Below are positions 1 to 11,069 of a DNA stretch of 64,000 nucleotides, in pieces. The stretch spans positions 7,302,116-7,366,115 of the forward strand of contig NC_064238.1 in NCBI RefSeq assembly GCF_023101765.2, read 5' to 3'. The notes beneath the pieces were generated by a model. It saw nothing but the letters and a program-made list of their open reading frames with translations. It did no database searches and was not told the origin of the DNA. Source of the DNA: Spodoptera frugiperda (taxonomy: Eukaryota > Arthropoda > Insecta > Lepidoptera > Noctuidae). Position numbers and translations under genes: made by a program. Numbering within the stretch: the first letter of the stretch is position 1; every line of letters starts with the position of its first letter.

Positions 1-678
1 AATATATATAATGCGAAGATACTGAGATACTGTGTATTTTAAACAGTGAGATCGTATAGATTGGTTTTTGAGGCGATATTTTGCAATATCAGTTTATTTA
101 TTTGACCCTATTGACTTGAACCTAAGAGTTAAGTAAATTCGACCCAAATTTGATAATTGTGATACCTAGAGAATTCAGTTGGTGCAGATCTTTGGGACTG
201 AGAGATAGTGTATTTGTGTTAAATGAAAGTTTGAAAATTACAGTTTGTTTTGATTTGGGGATATTTGGTAAGTACTATTTCTTTTAAAATTTATTTGGTA
301 ATGTTATTAGAATATTCAATAGAGTGCCAATTCTCCAACATAGAAATTCAAAGTAACTGCATAGATAACAGGGATAAATATAAAAAGTTTGACTAATAAC
401 GCTCGTGTGAGGAAAACCCCAAAAATAATATTCGCATTCTCGGAGTAATGTAGAATGTTAAATACACTTTCAGTGCTTGTTGCTATTGCTATTGTGAGTT
501 TAAAACTCAATTGAACTAATGAAATTCTCTATTAAATAACAGAGCCTGAAATTGTATCCAATGTTTTCATCATCAGAAAGCTTAAGATTGAAAGAGATTC
601 AAAACTTTCAAGTTTAGTCTCTAAAATTGCTGTACTAAAGTACCTATACTTCTGCACACCACGTTGAGAAATTATAAG
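1..678. other. Non-coding upstream region of the polyserine gene
   Basis: No supportable coding region is visible. The only gene-like signal is a strong splice-donor match (GTAAGT) at 268-273. It could pair with the acceptor TTACAG ending at 883, just before the ATG of the polyserine gene, making part of 1-267 a 5' UTR exon. There is a TCAGTT initiator-like match at 175 but no TATA box at the right distance. The UTR intron is inference. Confidence 0.3.
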
Positions 679-689
679 CATGATGTTTA

Positions 690-852
690 TCCGGAGCTGT
701 GAACTACCTAACTAATTTACCGGGGCTCCGACTCAAAGAGCAGAAGTAGAAACAGGGTAGTTTTTAGTCAGTAAGAGCATGACACTACCTCTCGCCTCAC
801 CTAATGCGAGAGAAGCCATTGGATGATTTTCTTCCCTCTTAAAAAAAGCGTA
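690..852 (+). repeat. Dispersed repeat B, likely a LINE 3'-UTR-type fragment
   Basis: A block with a 'ccggagctg...tttaccggggctcc' core, an 'agtcagtaagag' segment, a short Cys/Gly-like GC stretch and a terminal run of A. A diverged second copy lies at 40825-40932 with the same order (clipped GCTC, 'gaagtaggaac', 'ttgattttc', A-rich end). Two copies with shared internal order and an A-rich 3' end suggest a retroposon tail. It sits directly upstream of the signal-peptide exon at 897. Confidence 0.5.
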
Positions 853-896
853 ATGTTTATGTTACATTTTTATCATCTTACAGAGACATCATCAAG

Positions 897-3800
897 ATGA
901 ATAAAGCTCTGATCTTCCTACTAGTAACACTAGCAGTACTCGCGTTAACAGAAGCCAGGTCTTGGTAAGTCTATACCCAAACACTGAACATTTTACCTTA
1001 GCAAAAGTTTTCACCCCAACTACTAATCTGGCACACAAGACTCGATTCCTAAGGCGTCTAATTCCCACAGCGAGCAAAGTGTAATTGCGTTTTTATGTGT
1101 TGTTCCCCATTTTAAGATTGGAATTGGGATTGCACTCGATAACTGGCGACTGTCGCCGTTTTTAACAGCTTTAACGAGTTAAATTATTATTGCTTATCGT
1201 AATTGCTGTTTCCTAGTGTAATGTAACTCTTAAACCAGTTATTATTATTTTTGAAGCAACGTTTGTATCATCTATGTGAATGGAAATGCGCCCTGTGAAT
1301 GGCAATAAGGTTTAATTCTTTGCAACTGCAACTAACTGGGGAATATGAATTAAAAACGATCATTTATCTGAAGTGAACTTTGAGCTAATGCAATAGTGAT
1401 ACACGAATTCTCACATGGTGGAAATATCCACTTTCGTGATTTACTATTACACAAAAACTTGTAAAAAAAGTTAACTGAGTTTCTATACATATTTTGTTTT
1501 TTTTTTCTTTCAGTGGTTCCCGTTCACGATGTGACCAGTGTTGTGTAAGTACCATAACATGCGCAGGAGTACATTTTTTATCATTTTCCTCATACAATTT
1601 GAGTGTTGGCGATATACCTTATCGACGCCATATTTTATTGCTAATTAGCTATTTATCGTTTGTTTTTATACCTATATTAATTTTTATTTCATTGTTTTGA
1701 ATTACTTAATAGTTAAGTTACTATAGTTGATAGTAAAGAGTGTAAAATAGGATAACAACACAGTATTTTTCTACAACAAAATTAAATAATTAATGTCAGT
1801 GAAAGAAATGCATATTTACCAAAATTTTATTCATTTATGAGGCTTCTTCAATTATTTGATTTACTAGAGAAATAAACACTTGTACAATCTGTGTAGGTAT
1901 GTACTTATTTTCTTGACCCAATGGGATAATAAATAAAATAATATCTGGAGAAAAGGTTGACACGAAACCGTCACTTTTGTACGCTTTTTGTAGCATGGCA
2001 GTAATTTTGAAGTCCTGTTAGTTGGTAATTGACCTTGAGACATTAGTACATTAATTGGTCAACTGGATTGGTCTAGCAGAATTTGACACCACATACGAGT
2101 CCACCAGACTAAAAAAGAAATCCTTTAATAACAGTACTGGCCTATTAATCTAAATAGCCTTGAGCATGTTAGCCAAATGACGTAAAATAATATTAAGAGC
2201 AGATCACGGGTGAAGGATGCGGTGTATCAGTAGTTTCGAATTTGTGCCAATTTGTTATTATAACCCACTAAACATCTGGTCTGCTATCATGTTTGTGTAT
2301 AAAATGCCATCTCCATTTTTGATGCGTGGTTTACATTCGAGTATTAGGATTTAGGATCCCATCGAAAAAAAAACAAAAATTTGACGAAAGACGGATCACC
2401 TGACGGTAAGCAATCAGCGTCGCACATGGACACCCGCAATACCAGAGAAGTTATAAGTGCGTAACTGGCTTTTTGGGACACTAGACTACAGATTTACCAG
2501 ACTCTTTCTATCTCCTAGAATAATGGTATAGATTATAGAATAATAGATTCTCAAGAATATGTGCATGTACTAAGAAACTGTGTTTAAAAATGCATTCGCG
2601 ATGCTATGATAAATTCTTAAAGACCTGATTTCTGTCTGAGTGTAGGTTATTTCATTTATTCCATTTAAACCATAAGCACAAAACAAAAATAATTAAAAAA
2701 GTAATAAGAAAATAAATAGTATGTCAGTCTGTCAGTCAGTAAAGCTAGGTGACTCAAATTATTCTAATTTCGTTTACAGAAAAGCAGATGTGGCAAAGGT
2801 GGCTCCGATTCTGATTCATCATCATCCTCTGACTCTTCATCGTCGTCGTCATCGTCATCTTCGTCATCATCCTCATCATCATCCTCTTCCGAAGAGGATG
2901 ACAGAGGATGCGCGTGCTGTGGATGTTGTGATGGCGTAAGTATAACACATATATTTCAACTAGAAAAACAAATTATGATCTTATCCTAGTTTTTTTTTTT
3001 TTTTTTTTTATTGTAATTCACAAAACTGATGTACAATCTCACATTCAATATATAAAATATAGGATATAATGTCTGATTGACATCTACTAGATGTGAATCC
3101 GGCATGCACATAGTAAGACACATAAAAATAATACCTAAACTAATCTAATCCAAATAATTATGCAAACTGGGTTTAATTAATGAAAACCAGTAATATAGGT
3201 AAGCTACACTTAATTTAAATAAACAAATAGATAATAATAAAGAACTAATAGAGAATAATAAAGAACTCTTAATTTAAATAAACAAATCTCTGAGTTTAGA
3301 CCTCACTGAGGCCAAAGAACCAGCAAAGAGATCAATGTCATCACGGGTGGAGTTAGCAAGAGAAAGCATACGGGATATCGGAGAAAACTGGCCTAAATTT
3401 GTTCGACTGTGAGGCAGAACGAAGGTTTTTCGGTTCATTAAGCGGCTACCACTACGCGGGACGCAAATCCGTATTTTTTCTAAAAGTTCAGGGGAGTCTA
3501 TATACCCATTTATCAATTTAAATAAAAACATGACATCTAATGATTTTAAATTTTCTAGTTGGTCAACTAGACTACAAGAGGCCCTATGGCAGATTCCATT
3601 GGTACTCATGGACCTCATGGTATAAGTTTCGTAACGTAATTTGTATGTTTGCTACTCCTTTACGTCAAAACGGCTGAAGGGATCGGGATGAAATTTGGAA
3701 CAGGAGTAGATTATGGTCTGGAATAACATATAAGTAGGTTATGTTTTCTCACGGAACGCAGATGAAGCCGAGTCGAAGCTAGTAATTCATAATATATTTA

Positions 3801-6800
3801 TAATCGGTATTATGTGTGTGAAACGGTTAGTAATTAATAATATAATATATTTATAATCGGTATTATGTGTGTGAAACGGTAGGTAGTACATTATAGTGAC
3901 ACTTTTCCTACTCCTTAATATAAAATAACTTATAGAAAAACCAAATATTTATTTGTAAGTTTTATTCATAAAGGGATTACCCGGGTAAAGAAATTACCTA
4001 GGTAATAGGTATCATCCTGTCTGAGGTCATCGAGGTGTTTACGTGAATTCCCTGTGTATTAGAAAATAAGTACATATTAATATTATATTGTAATACGGTA
4101 TTTTACCTGCTTCCAATGTATTAGAAACCGGGTATAATTGCTATATAAAATTTTACTTTAACTTTCTTAAAGAAAATAGTTTCTAAATTATTTAAAACTT
4201 AGTAAAGAAGGATCGCTTACCACAAGCGTATCCTTGCTTAAAAGATTGTTCCTATAATTGTTAATTATTATGTCGATAACAGTTGGTTTAACTACAACTA
4301 TTATCATTTTTATTTATTTTTTAAAACGTATCTAGAATATAATTATGTGGTTATATGATTTTTTTGAATAAAATTGATTTTTTACGTGGTATACAATTAC
4401 GATCGTAATATTAATCATTCTTGCATTTGATTATATTTAAAGTTTAAACTAAAATAGATATTTGAAAGAAAAAATGCAAAATGTTGTTCCAGACTCAATT
4501 ATCCAAACTTGAATGTGAAACTGCAAGTTATTTATTTACCAGAGCCGTCTAAACCCAAGAGAAATCAGAAATAGTCGTTTGTAAAAGTAAGAAAATGTGA
4601 TTAGTCCACACCATTAAAATGGGGGGAATAAAAATTAAATTCTGCTCATAAAACATAGACTTTGCATACATTTGTCAGTCTAATTTAGTCACAGCACATG
4701 ACTAAGCTACACTAATGTTCATATTTATGCATATTACATTGTAGTTACATTTACATAATAGGTACATTTAAAATCATTCAAGCAAACTTTGTTTGTGTGT
4801 CTCATAAAAAAGACTGTAAAGCTTCTTAAGTAGCTACTCATATTGATAATATTTTATAAAAAAAAACAATCGTAAATGACAGCTGATTTTAAAATTTTAC
4901 CTTTTACTCACGTAACTTGACGAGGTAACTTGACTAGTTTCAAGACAAGCCAGGGGCTCATAATTATGAGTAGCTTTGTACGATAATGCGGTGAGTGTCA
5001 CTACTCACTAGTTAGTTACATCACCAAACAATAACGTGATTTAGTCGTAAAACACAATTCATTGAATATGTCTCACACGAGTTATAAAACTTATATCTAT
5101 TCATGGCAAAAAATACGTAGGTAGTTTTTTTCATTCACATAAATTGCTAATGTTAGCATGACGAAGATTACTAGATAATATCTGAATCATACTTTATCCA
5201 TTATATCGGCACACAATGGACACTTCAATGAGATGCTCGTGAATAGCAGGATTGGGGCCCTTGTACATGTCGATAGACATACGTATACAGGTATTTGAAT
5301 GATATTTTTTTCATATAAAAATAGTAGAACATTGTGGAATAGCTTTAGAAAATTTTAGAATATAAAATTGCCACTGATTTACTGACAGATTGTCTTAGGT
5401 TTAAACTTGAAAACACGTATTAATTTCTAGTTAAACAGTTACAAAAAGATAATTGACATAAAAATTTGTAATCCAATTCTAAACTTTAGAATAAACAGAT
5501 CCGTATAAAGGTAGGCATCCACAGGCCCGCATCGCACGCAACGGATTTTAGTTTGTATGGTATAGAAACTTATACAACTACGTGCACTAATCCGCATCGT
5601 ACGGACCATATTATCGGTAATGCCTACATGCGATGCGTACTGATGACGTCATACAAAATGCGTACGATGCGGGCCTGGGACACTTACCTTAAAAAATATA
5701 CATATTTATGTTAACGATTTCTCTTTTCCAGGGAAGAAGAAAACATAAGGATTCTTCATCTTCCTCGTCTTCATCATCTTCTTCGTCGTCCTCATCATCA
5801 TCCTCCTCTTCTGAGGAAGACGATCCACAGTGGTCTTACAACTGTATTTACGAGGTTAGTATGAGTTTTTTTCATGGAACTCGCCGATACGAGCAGTCGT
5901 ATCACCTGATGGTAAGCAATCGCCGCCGCCCATAGACACTTGAAACACCAGAGGCGTTGTAAGTGCGTTGTCGGTTTTTGGGGGTTGGAAATTTAAGGGT
6001 TCGAATTGGGGATTGGGAACATTGGGAAGGAGAGAATTGGGCCTCCGGTAACCTCACACACACAACGAAACACAAGGCAGGCGTTGTTTCACGTCGGTTC
6101 TCTTTGAGTCTGTGAGTTGTTTCAGATCAGGGTCTTATGTGTTCCCAATGCCTTGGAACAAGTTTTAAGTCAAATTTCGGTGGTGCTTGGCGACTGGGCT
6201 CCCAGTTCGGCAGTCTATTTTGTGCCTTTAGGCTAAAGTCCTGTCCTGTCCTGTCTTCCGCATTAAATACACCGAGGGAAGTGAAAACTATCGTTTTCTT
6301 TTTCTTCTCCTCTAATAATATCTTCTGATTTATTTCGTTGCGGGATCCAAGACAGTCATTCATGTTCCTGGGACGCGCTGGACTTCAGTGTTTCGGTGTT
6401 TTCATGGTTGTATCTACTGTAGATCCTAACTTACAGGAGTTGCAGCGGTTTTGGGAGGTTGTGGCGGACTTGTCCCATAAATTGATTATTAATTTAATGA
6501 TTATTTGTATTTGTACGGTTCATTTCTTTATGGAAGCGTGCGTTAAATCTGTTATAAAGTGTTATGCGTTTTTACACTATCTATGTATAAATAGTGTAAT
6601 GTAGGGTATAAAATAGGATGTAGTATGTATTTTATTTATTTATTCTTTCTATGTATGTTTATTGAGCTATCTTAAAACAGGTGTATTCTATGTATGTAAG
6701 TATTGGGTGTGACTGCTTTAGTTGGCTTGGCGATGAATTATAAATCTTAAGACTTTGAGAGCATGTTTGAATGTCGGTTGGTAGTTCCTAGGTTGGTGTG

Positions 6801-7724
6801 CATGTGTGAGCTGTTCCGTTAGGGGGTTTTGTTGTTACACTTTCGATAAGTGTAAATCGTAATATTGGACAAATTCTTCGTTCCAGGTTCAGCCAACTGA
6901 TACTATTTTACGGCGAGTGACTTCTTGCCGTCGTCAACAACCCCCTAGAGGTGATATGATTTTGTAGATTATTGGGGTTATACATGTGTATGCGGATAGT
7001 CTCGTTGTTCTTTGAGTGATAATATTGGTGAAATAGTAAAAGACTTATAGGAGATAGTATTTTTATAGGGCATTAGAGACTATAAAGAAATTAAATAGAG
7101 AAAGGAACCATGAAAGGTGAATAAAAGATGGATGATTTGTTATTATGTATTTCGCCTTACTCACGCAACTATTTGACGAAGAACTCGACTAGTTTCAAGC
7201 CATGCTAAAGGCTTATATTCATAAGCTGCATTCCGCGACACTAGACGCCGTGACTGTTACGCTGCTCGCTGGGTAGTGTGGCGTGGCTTGATACTAGTCG
7301 AGTTCCTCGTCAATAAGTTACGCGCGTAAGCCAAAAACATCATAATTAATTTAGTTCTCACGAAAGTTATAATATAACCAAGATGGATGATCTATGTGAG
7401 AATTGGTGTGAAACAAAAGTGTATGGAATGACGTAGAGATGGAAATGATAATCTTTGATAGAAGAAAATGAAAGAGAAAGACATGTACCTACCAAATAAC
7501 TAGTAGATGTCAAACAGTAGATTCTATCCCAACAAGTTAATTCTTAAATATCGTAGAATATGGAAATATTTTCTATATTTTCCTTAATCGCTATGCAACT
7601 TAATCGGTATTTACATAATGTCGGTGTTTCTATAATTCTTTTTATACATTATTTAAATGATTTTTTGTTACAGCCAAAGAAGTCCAAACATTTCAAGACC
7701 CGATGTGGTGGACCAAAAAGCTAA
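897..7724 (+). CDS. Secreted Cys-rich protein with two polyserine/acidic modules (5 coding exons)
   Basis: Proposed exons are 897-964, 1514-1544, 2780-2935, 5732-5854 and 7674-7724, joining in frame to about 142 residues. Donors (GTAAGT, GTAAGT, GTAAGT, GTTAGT) and pyrimidine-rich CAG acceptors flank them. Exon 1 is a signal peptide (MNKALIFLLVTLAVLALTEA). Exon 2 adds CGSRSRCDQCC. Exons 3 and 4 each carry a basic start, a serine run (5+19 and 20 Ser) and an acidic EEDD end. Exon 3 closes with a CACCGCC cluster, and the last exon ends TRCGGPKS. All runs use TCN codons with mixed third bases. A polyadenylation signal AATAAA lies at 7854-7859. I do not recognise the family. The acidic-flanked serines resemble secretory-pathway phosphorylation substrates (inference). 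Every intron carries repeats: a LINE fragment in intron 3, a MITE and family A copies around exon 4. A candidate extra exon at 6887 would change the C-terminus. Confidence 0.7.
2390..2475 (+). repeat. Dispersed repeat family A, fragment
   Basis: Core 'acggatcacctgacggtaag' followed by 'catggacacccgcaatacc' and 'agtgcgtaactggc', shared with the longer family A copies at 5878, 8545, 36715, 39930, 53352 and 60452. Lies in intron 2 of the polyserine gene. Confidence 0.75.
2989..3640 (-). mobile_element. 5'-truncated non-LTR retrotransposon 3' end
   Basis: The minus-strand frame 3618-3274 (about 114 residues) reads LENLKSLDVMFLFKLINGYI and SPELLEKIRICVPRSGSR. This resembles the region after the reverse transcriptase in Jockey/CR1-like LINE proteins, where a 'LxxLYKxLNGxxDSPxLL' pattern is usual. 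The T-run at about 2992-3009 on the + strand is a poly(A) tail in this orientation, so the insertion runs from about 3640 to 2989 inside intron 3 of the polyserine gene. No start codon or catalytic domain remains. Confidence 0.65.
3780..3880. repeat. Tandem duplication of a roughly 50-bp AT-rich unit
   Basis: Unit 1 (3780-3827) and unit 2 (3828-3880) share the run 'taatcggtattatgtgtgtg' followed by 'aaacggt'. Unit 2 has a few extra AT bases. It follows a stretch at 3655-3779 ('aacggctgaagggatcggga') that resembles the common lepidopteran element ends also seen near 38690. Confidence 0.7.
4900..5000. mobile_element. Partial copy of foldback MITE family G
   Basis: The left arm 'ttactcacgtaacttgacga' then 'aacttgactagtttcaag' matches the arms of the complete copies at 7142-7376 and 61346-61575. 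The mirror-image right arm is missing or decayed. Confidence 0.6.
5509..5689. mobile_element. MITE with about 30-bp inverted ends and TAA target duplication (Harbinger-like)
   Basis: The left end AGGTAGGCATCC then CAGGCCCGCATCGCACGCA pairs with the right end TGCGTACGATGCGGGCCTG...TACCT. The element is flanked by TAA at 5506-5508 and 5690-5692. A 3-bp TAA duplication is typical of PIF/Harbinger elements (established knowledge). No ORF. It contains a perfect TGACGTCA. Lies 40 bp before exon 4 of the polyserine gene. Confidence 0.7.
5878..6105 (+). repeat. Dispersed repeat family A copy
   Basis: Contains the family signatures 'cacctgatggtaagcaatcg', 'caccagaggcgttgtaagtg', 'gggcctccggtaacctcac' and 'ttgtttcacgtcggtt'. 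It starts about 25 bp after the exon 4 donor of the polyserine gene. No ORF or tRNA-like promoter boxes. The family name is unknown to me. Confidence 0.8.
6106..6886. other. Intron sequence without recognised content
   Basis: Short open frames exist (for example 6338-6604 on +) but they have no recognisable domain, skewed T-rich composition, and no partner exon. The stretch may be a decayed transposon but I cannot assign it. Confidence 0.3.
6887..6950 (+). other. Candidate optional exon of the polyserine gene
   Basis: A CAG acceptor after a T/C-rich stretch (ends 6886) and a donor GTGATA at 6951 bound 64 nt. This is open in the frame delivered by the previous exon (VQPTDTILRRVTSCRRQQPP). It ends in phase 1, so the final exon would then be read in another frame to a stop at 7781-7783, adding about 36 residues instead of 16. 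Skipping it gives a Cys/Lys/Gly-rich tail resembling the start of exon 3, which I prefer. Retention or alternative splicing is possible. Confidence 0.35.
7142..7376. mobile_element. Foldback MITE family G, complete copy
   Basis: The left arm 'ttgacgaagaactcgactag' plus 'tttcaagccatgc' is mirrored by the right arm 'cttgatactagtcgagttcc' plus 'tcgtcaataagttacgc'. The outer ends 'cgccttactcacg' / 'cgcgtaagcc' also match. A flank containing 'ttctcacgaaagttataat' is shared with the copy at 61346-61575, so the element probably extends past the palindrome. Lies in the last intron of the polyserine gene. Confidence 0.75.
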
Positions 7725-7853
7725 AGTTTGTGCAACAAGTCGCAACAGCCGGACAGACAGTTTTCAGTAGAATCAAGCAGTAGAGGTACCAGTGTTAAAT
7801 AATTTGTTATGTTAATGTTAAACTGTGATTAATGTTATACCAAAAATGTGTGC

Positions 7854-7859
7854 AATAAA
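7854..7859 (+). terminator. Polyadenylation signal AATAAA of the polyserine gene
   Basis: Canonical AATAAA 130 nt after the proposed stop at 7724, followed by a T/GT-rich downstream stretch. Confidence 0.7.
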
Positions 7860-7966
7860 AATGTTTTATTACTTTGTTATATTATTTAAATAGCACTATC
7901 AGCTGCTATTGAATTATCGCAAGTTCGATTTCCGTATGGATAACAGAAATGTTTTATGGTTGGCAT

Positions 7967-8150
7967 TAAAAGTAACTCTCCACGTTGCGTCATTTGACGA
8001 TTTCATGCATCATTCACAGAATATAAGCGACGAATGCTTGCGTCTTGCCTTGAAACAATGAAAACTGTCAACGAAGCGGCAACGTTAAATTCGCCTATCG
8101 TTTGTGAAGAATGCACGCATTCGTCAAATGACGCAACGCGGACAGAGACC
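7967..8150. mobile_element. MITE with about 45-bp terminal inverted repeats
   Basis: The left end 'cacgttgcgtcatttgacga' pairs with the right end 'tcgtcaaatgacgcaacgcg'. The match extends inwards ('catgcatcattcaca' / 'tgtgaagaatgcacgc') and outwards to 'aactctc' / 'gagacc'. About 180 bp, no ORF, just downstream of the polyserine gene's poly(A) site. Confidence 0.7.
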
Positions 8151-8544
8151 TAATGTAAAGTAGTAAAGGTATACAAATATGGTTGTGGTTTATGGAGAAC
8201 GTTCATCGTTAATGATATGTATTTAAAATTTAGAAGTATGTACATATTTAATTTGATATGGGTTTCGAAACTAGTTCAGGAGTATGATATCTGAATAGTA
8301 ATAATGTAGAATTAGGACGAAAAACTGTATTTTCTCTTTATACTTTTTGAATATATGTGCATTTAATTTTATACAAAGTACAAGAATACACTATAAGTAA
8401 TTATGGAAACAGGTTATAAGACCACAAGAACAAGATACCTACATATAGAAGTAAATAAGTAAGTAAGTTTACATTATCATACATATTTGTATCCGATAAT
8501 GACTAAACATTAAGTTTATAGTTTTCTGAAGTTATAGTTTCTTA

Positions 8545-8805
8545 TGGTATAAGCCGGTACACGAGCTGACAGACCACCTGATGGTAAGCAATCGCCGCTT
8601 ACAAGTGCGTTGCCGGCCTTTTGGGGGTTAGGAATTTAGGGGTTGTTGGGGAATCGGGGATTGGGAAGCAGGGTAATTGGGCTTCTGGTAATCTCCCTCA
8701 CACAATGAAATACAACACAAACGTTGTTTCACGTCGGTTTTACAGAAAACCGACGTGAAACAGTAAAGCCGTGTAAAGCCGCGGTGTCACTCCTGTCGAC
8801 TCAAA
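8545..8805 (+). repeat. Dispersed repeat family A copy
   Basis: Starts with 'tggtataagccggtacacga', then 'cacctgatggtaagcaatcg', 'tgccggccttttgggggtta' and 'ttgtttcacgtcggttt'. It lacks the 'catggacaccc...caccagagg' middle, an internal deletion compared with the other copies. Confidence 0.8.
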
Positions 8806-10097
8806 AGGGTGCAGAGTAAGTTGAGTTAAGGGTGTAGATACCTACTAATAACACTAGATTCGGGTACTTTGTCCCAATTGAAATTATAAAATATGTGGAA
8901 GTTAATATTATGTTACAAAGGCTTGTTAGAGGCTTCATAGACAAAATTATGTACGTACGTAGGACCGTAGGTAGGCTTAATGGGAGTTATTTTCCAGCCA
9001 AATCTTTGAATGATGCAGAATGAAGGAGGATGCAAGAAGCAAGCATATCCAATAAAAATAATTAATAAAACCCGAATACCATAGACTTGCGTAAATATAA
9101 TCCTAAGTATTTATACATATATATAAAATTACAATAAACTAAGATGTTACTTACAATAAAATGATATTACATATACTAGTTAAACGTATTATACATATAA
9201 TATTATTAGTCATGACTGTGCTAATCTCTTCAAAAGTAGCTTCCGAACCTTCCGCTTGAACGATAAACGACTGATAGCAGAGGGAAGCGAATCGCACAGA
9301 AAAATGGACTGGACGAAAAAGAGGAACGAAAGAATTTGGTATGATGTGGTAGAATCGAAACCGGAGCCAATGGTATGGACCAACCAATCAGAGCGCCGAA
9401 CGCGCTCTCGTTTCGATCTCGTTAAACGTACAACAAACTCGTACTAAGCCCTCTGACCATAAAAAAAGAAGACCAATCAACATCCAACTTGATAATTTAC
9501 ATGATATAAAAACCTTGAAAACGGGAGAAATGTCTTAATTAAAAACATATATTATAATTTACGTAATAGGTACTCCAAACCTTTTGTTTGGATAATAAAA
9601 TCCTACATATTTAATATCCATTACATTAATACAGTATTCTATTGTGTTTTATTTGATAAAATGATAAAATTATTTCGCTGTACACCTATTATTCGTGTAA
9701 ATATAAACATGTGGTGTTTAATTAAAATATCATAGCCGGAGGTAGGTATTTTAATCATGAAATGCCTCCACGTGAGGCCAATGCGTGGCATTTTTCACTC
9801 TAAAGCGTCAGCAATGCCGTCAAAGGATATGACAGGTCCTTTTATTCTGTTCGATATTGTAGCTGGTAGAAACCAGCCTTTGTTGACTACCAGCTTTGTT
9901 TTGTATTATACATGAGCATTTAGTCATATTTTTGTATTATATGTTTATTAAAATGACTTTTCAGCGTTATTTTTAGCGAGAAATGCACTTTGCTGAAGCT
10001 TTGTGGTACTCCTTTTAGGCTGTGGTTAGTTTCCGTATGATTGAGTAAACTTGTAAACAAGTATAGGGTAAAGTTTGTTTTAAAAAAGCTTTGGCCC
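8806..10097. other. Intergenic, no gene seen
   Basis: Between the polyserine gene and the next SINE. The stretch 9235-9460 is less AT-rich and open on both strands, and contains 'gagcgccgaacgcgctc' next to 'ccaaccaatcag'. It looks like part of a dispersed element, but there is no second copy in the window to prove it. Confidence 0.3.
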
Positions 10098-10245
10098 GCA
10101 TTTGGATTTTCTCCTGTGTCGTTGGAGCCTAGCAAACATCTAGACCCGAAACAACAATTAGTGGATCACACAAAGAGTTGCTTCGGGCAGGAATTGAACC
10201 CGCTACCCGTTGCCCAGTCACCGCACCAACTGAGCAGTCCAAATT
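10098..10245 (-). mobile_element. tRNA-derived SINE (family 2), fragment
   Basis: Read on the minus strand it starts with a tRNA-like head, 'ggactgctcagttggtgcgg', with a B-box-like GGGTTCAATTCC, then a body containing 'actctttgtgtgatccac' and 'cacaggagaaaatcc'. Other copies with the same order lie at 24138, 50104, 51519 and 51936. The head is not a complete tRNA cloverleaf. Confidence 0.75.
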
Positions 10246-11069
10246 TTCAGGCTTCATTCTATTAACGAGAATTTCGTTAATATCATGTCAATATATTAAT
10301 CTAAAAATTATTATCGGTGCTACGTTACACTGATGTGTTAATCAAATAATAAAAGGTTTACAACTTAACATCTTTTGCTGTTACCTATAGGTACGTTCTG
10401 ATACTGGGCAATAAAGTAACAGGTTTCTAGAAACGGGTCTTACGACAAACAAAGAACAGAATAAAATAAAAAATGGAATTTAAACACCAGTTAATAAGCC
10501 AGAAAATAATTATTCTGCAACCAGTTCTGCGAAGAAGGGAATCAATTAAAGCATTAATGAACACAGAATCCAGTCTTTGAGTACGACAAAGTAACTTGTT
10601 TCGAAGCAAAGCAAAGGCTTCAAATTTAATTCAAATGGTCAGTTTCCCAACAAAAAATAGGTCTATCTTGTTCCGAAACGAAACGAATGAAATCGCTGAA
10701 GCGGATTTGTATTGCGGGAGCGGCTAACGAGGATTTCAGCATGATGAACTATGAGAGCCCTTTATCCAACCAACGTAATCATCAATTAGGTTGTTATTAC
10801 TTACTGGATTAGTGAGTTGCTGTTTGTTTTAGTTTCAACTTTTAACAACTTGTTGTGAAGCTGCTTTTGTTGTTGTATTTCATTATGTATCTATCTATTC
10901 TGTGGTTGGTATTCTGTGAGTGCTGAGTTCATTTTTGTTGACTGCGTCATTGGTGAGTGTTTATTATATAAGTGTCACTATTGAGTAGGAGGACTCTCGA
11001 GTCGGAGAAGGAAGAAAAAACATTAAAGTATTAAGTAAATATAATTGTTATGAGAACCATCATGAGATT
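10246..11069. other. Intergenic, no gene seen
   Basis: AT-rich sequence with only short unsupported open frames on either strand. No repeat copy found elsewhere in the window. Confidence 0.3.
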
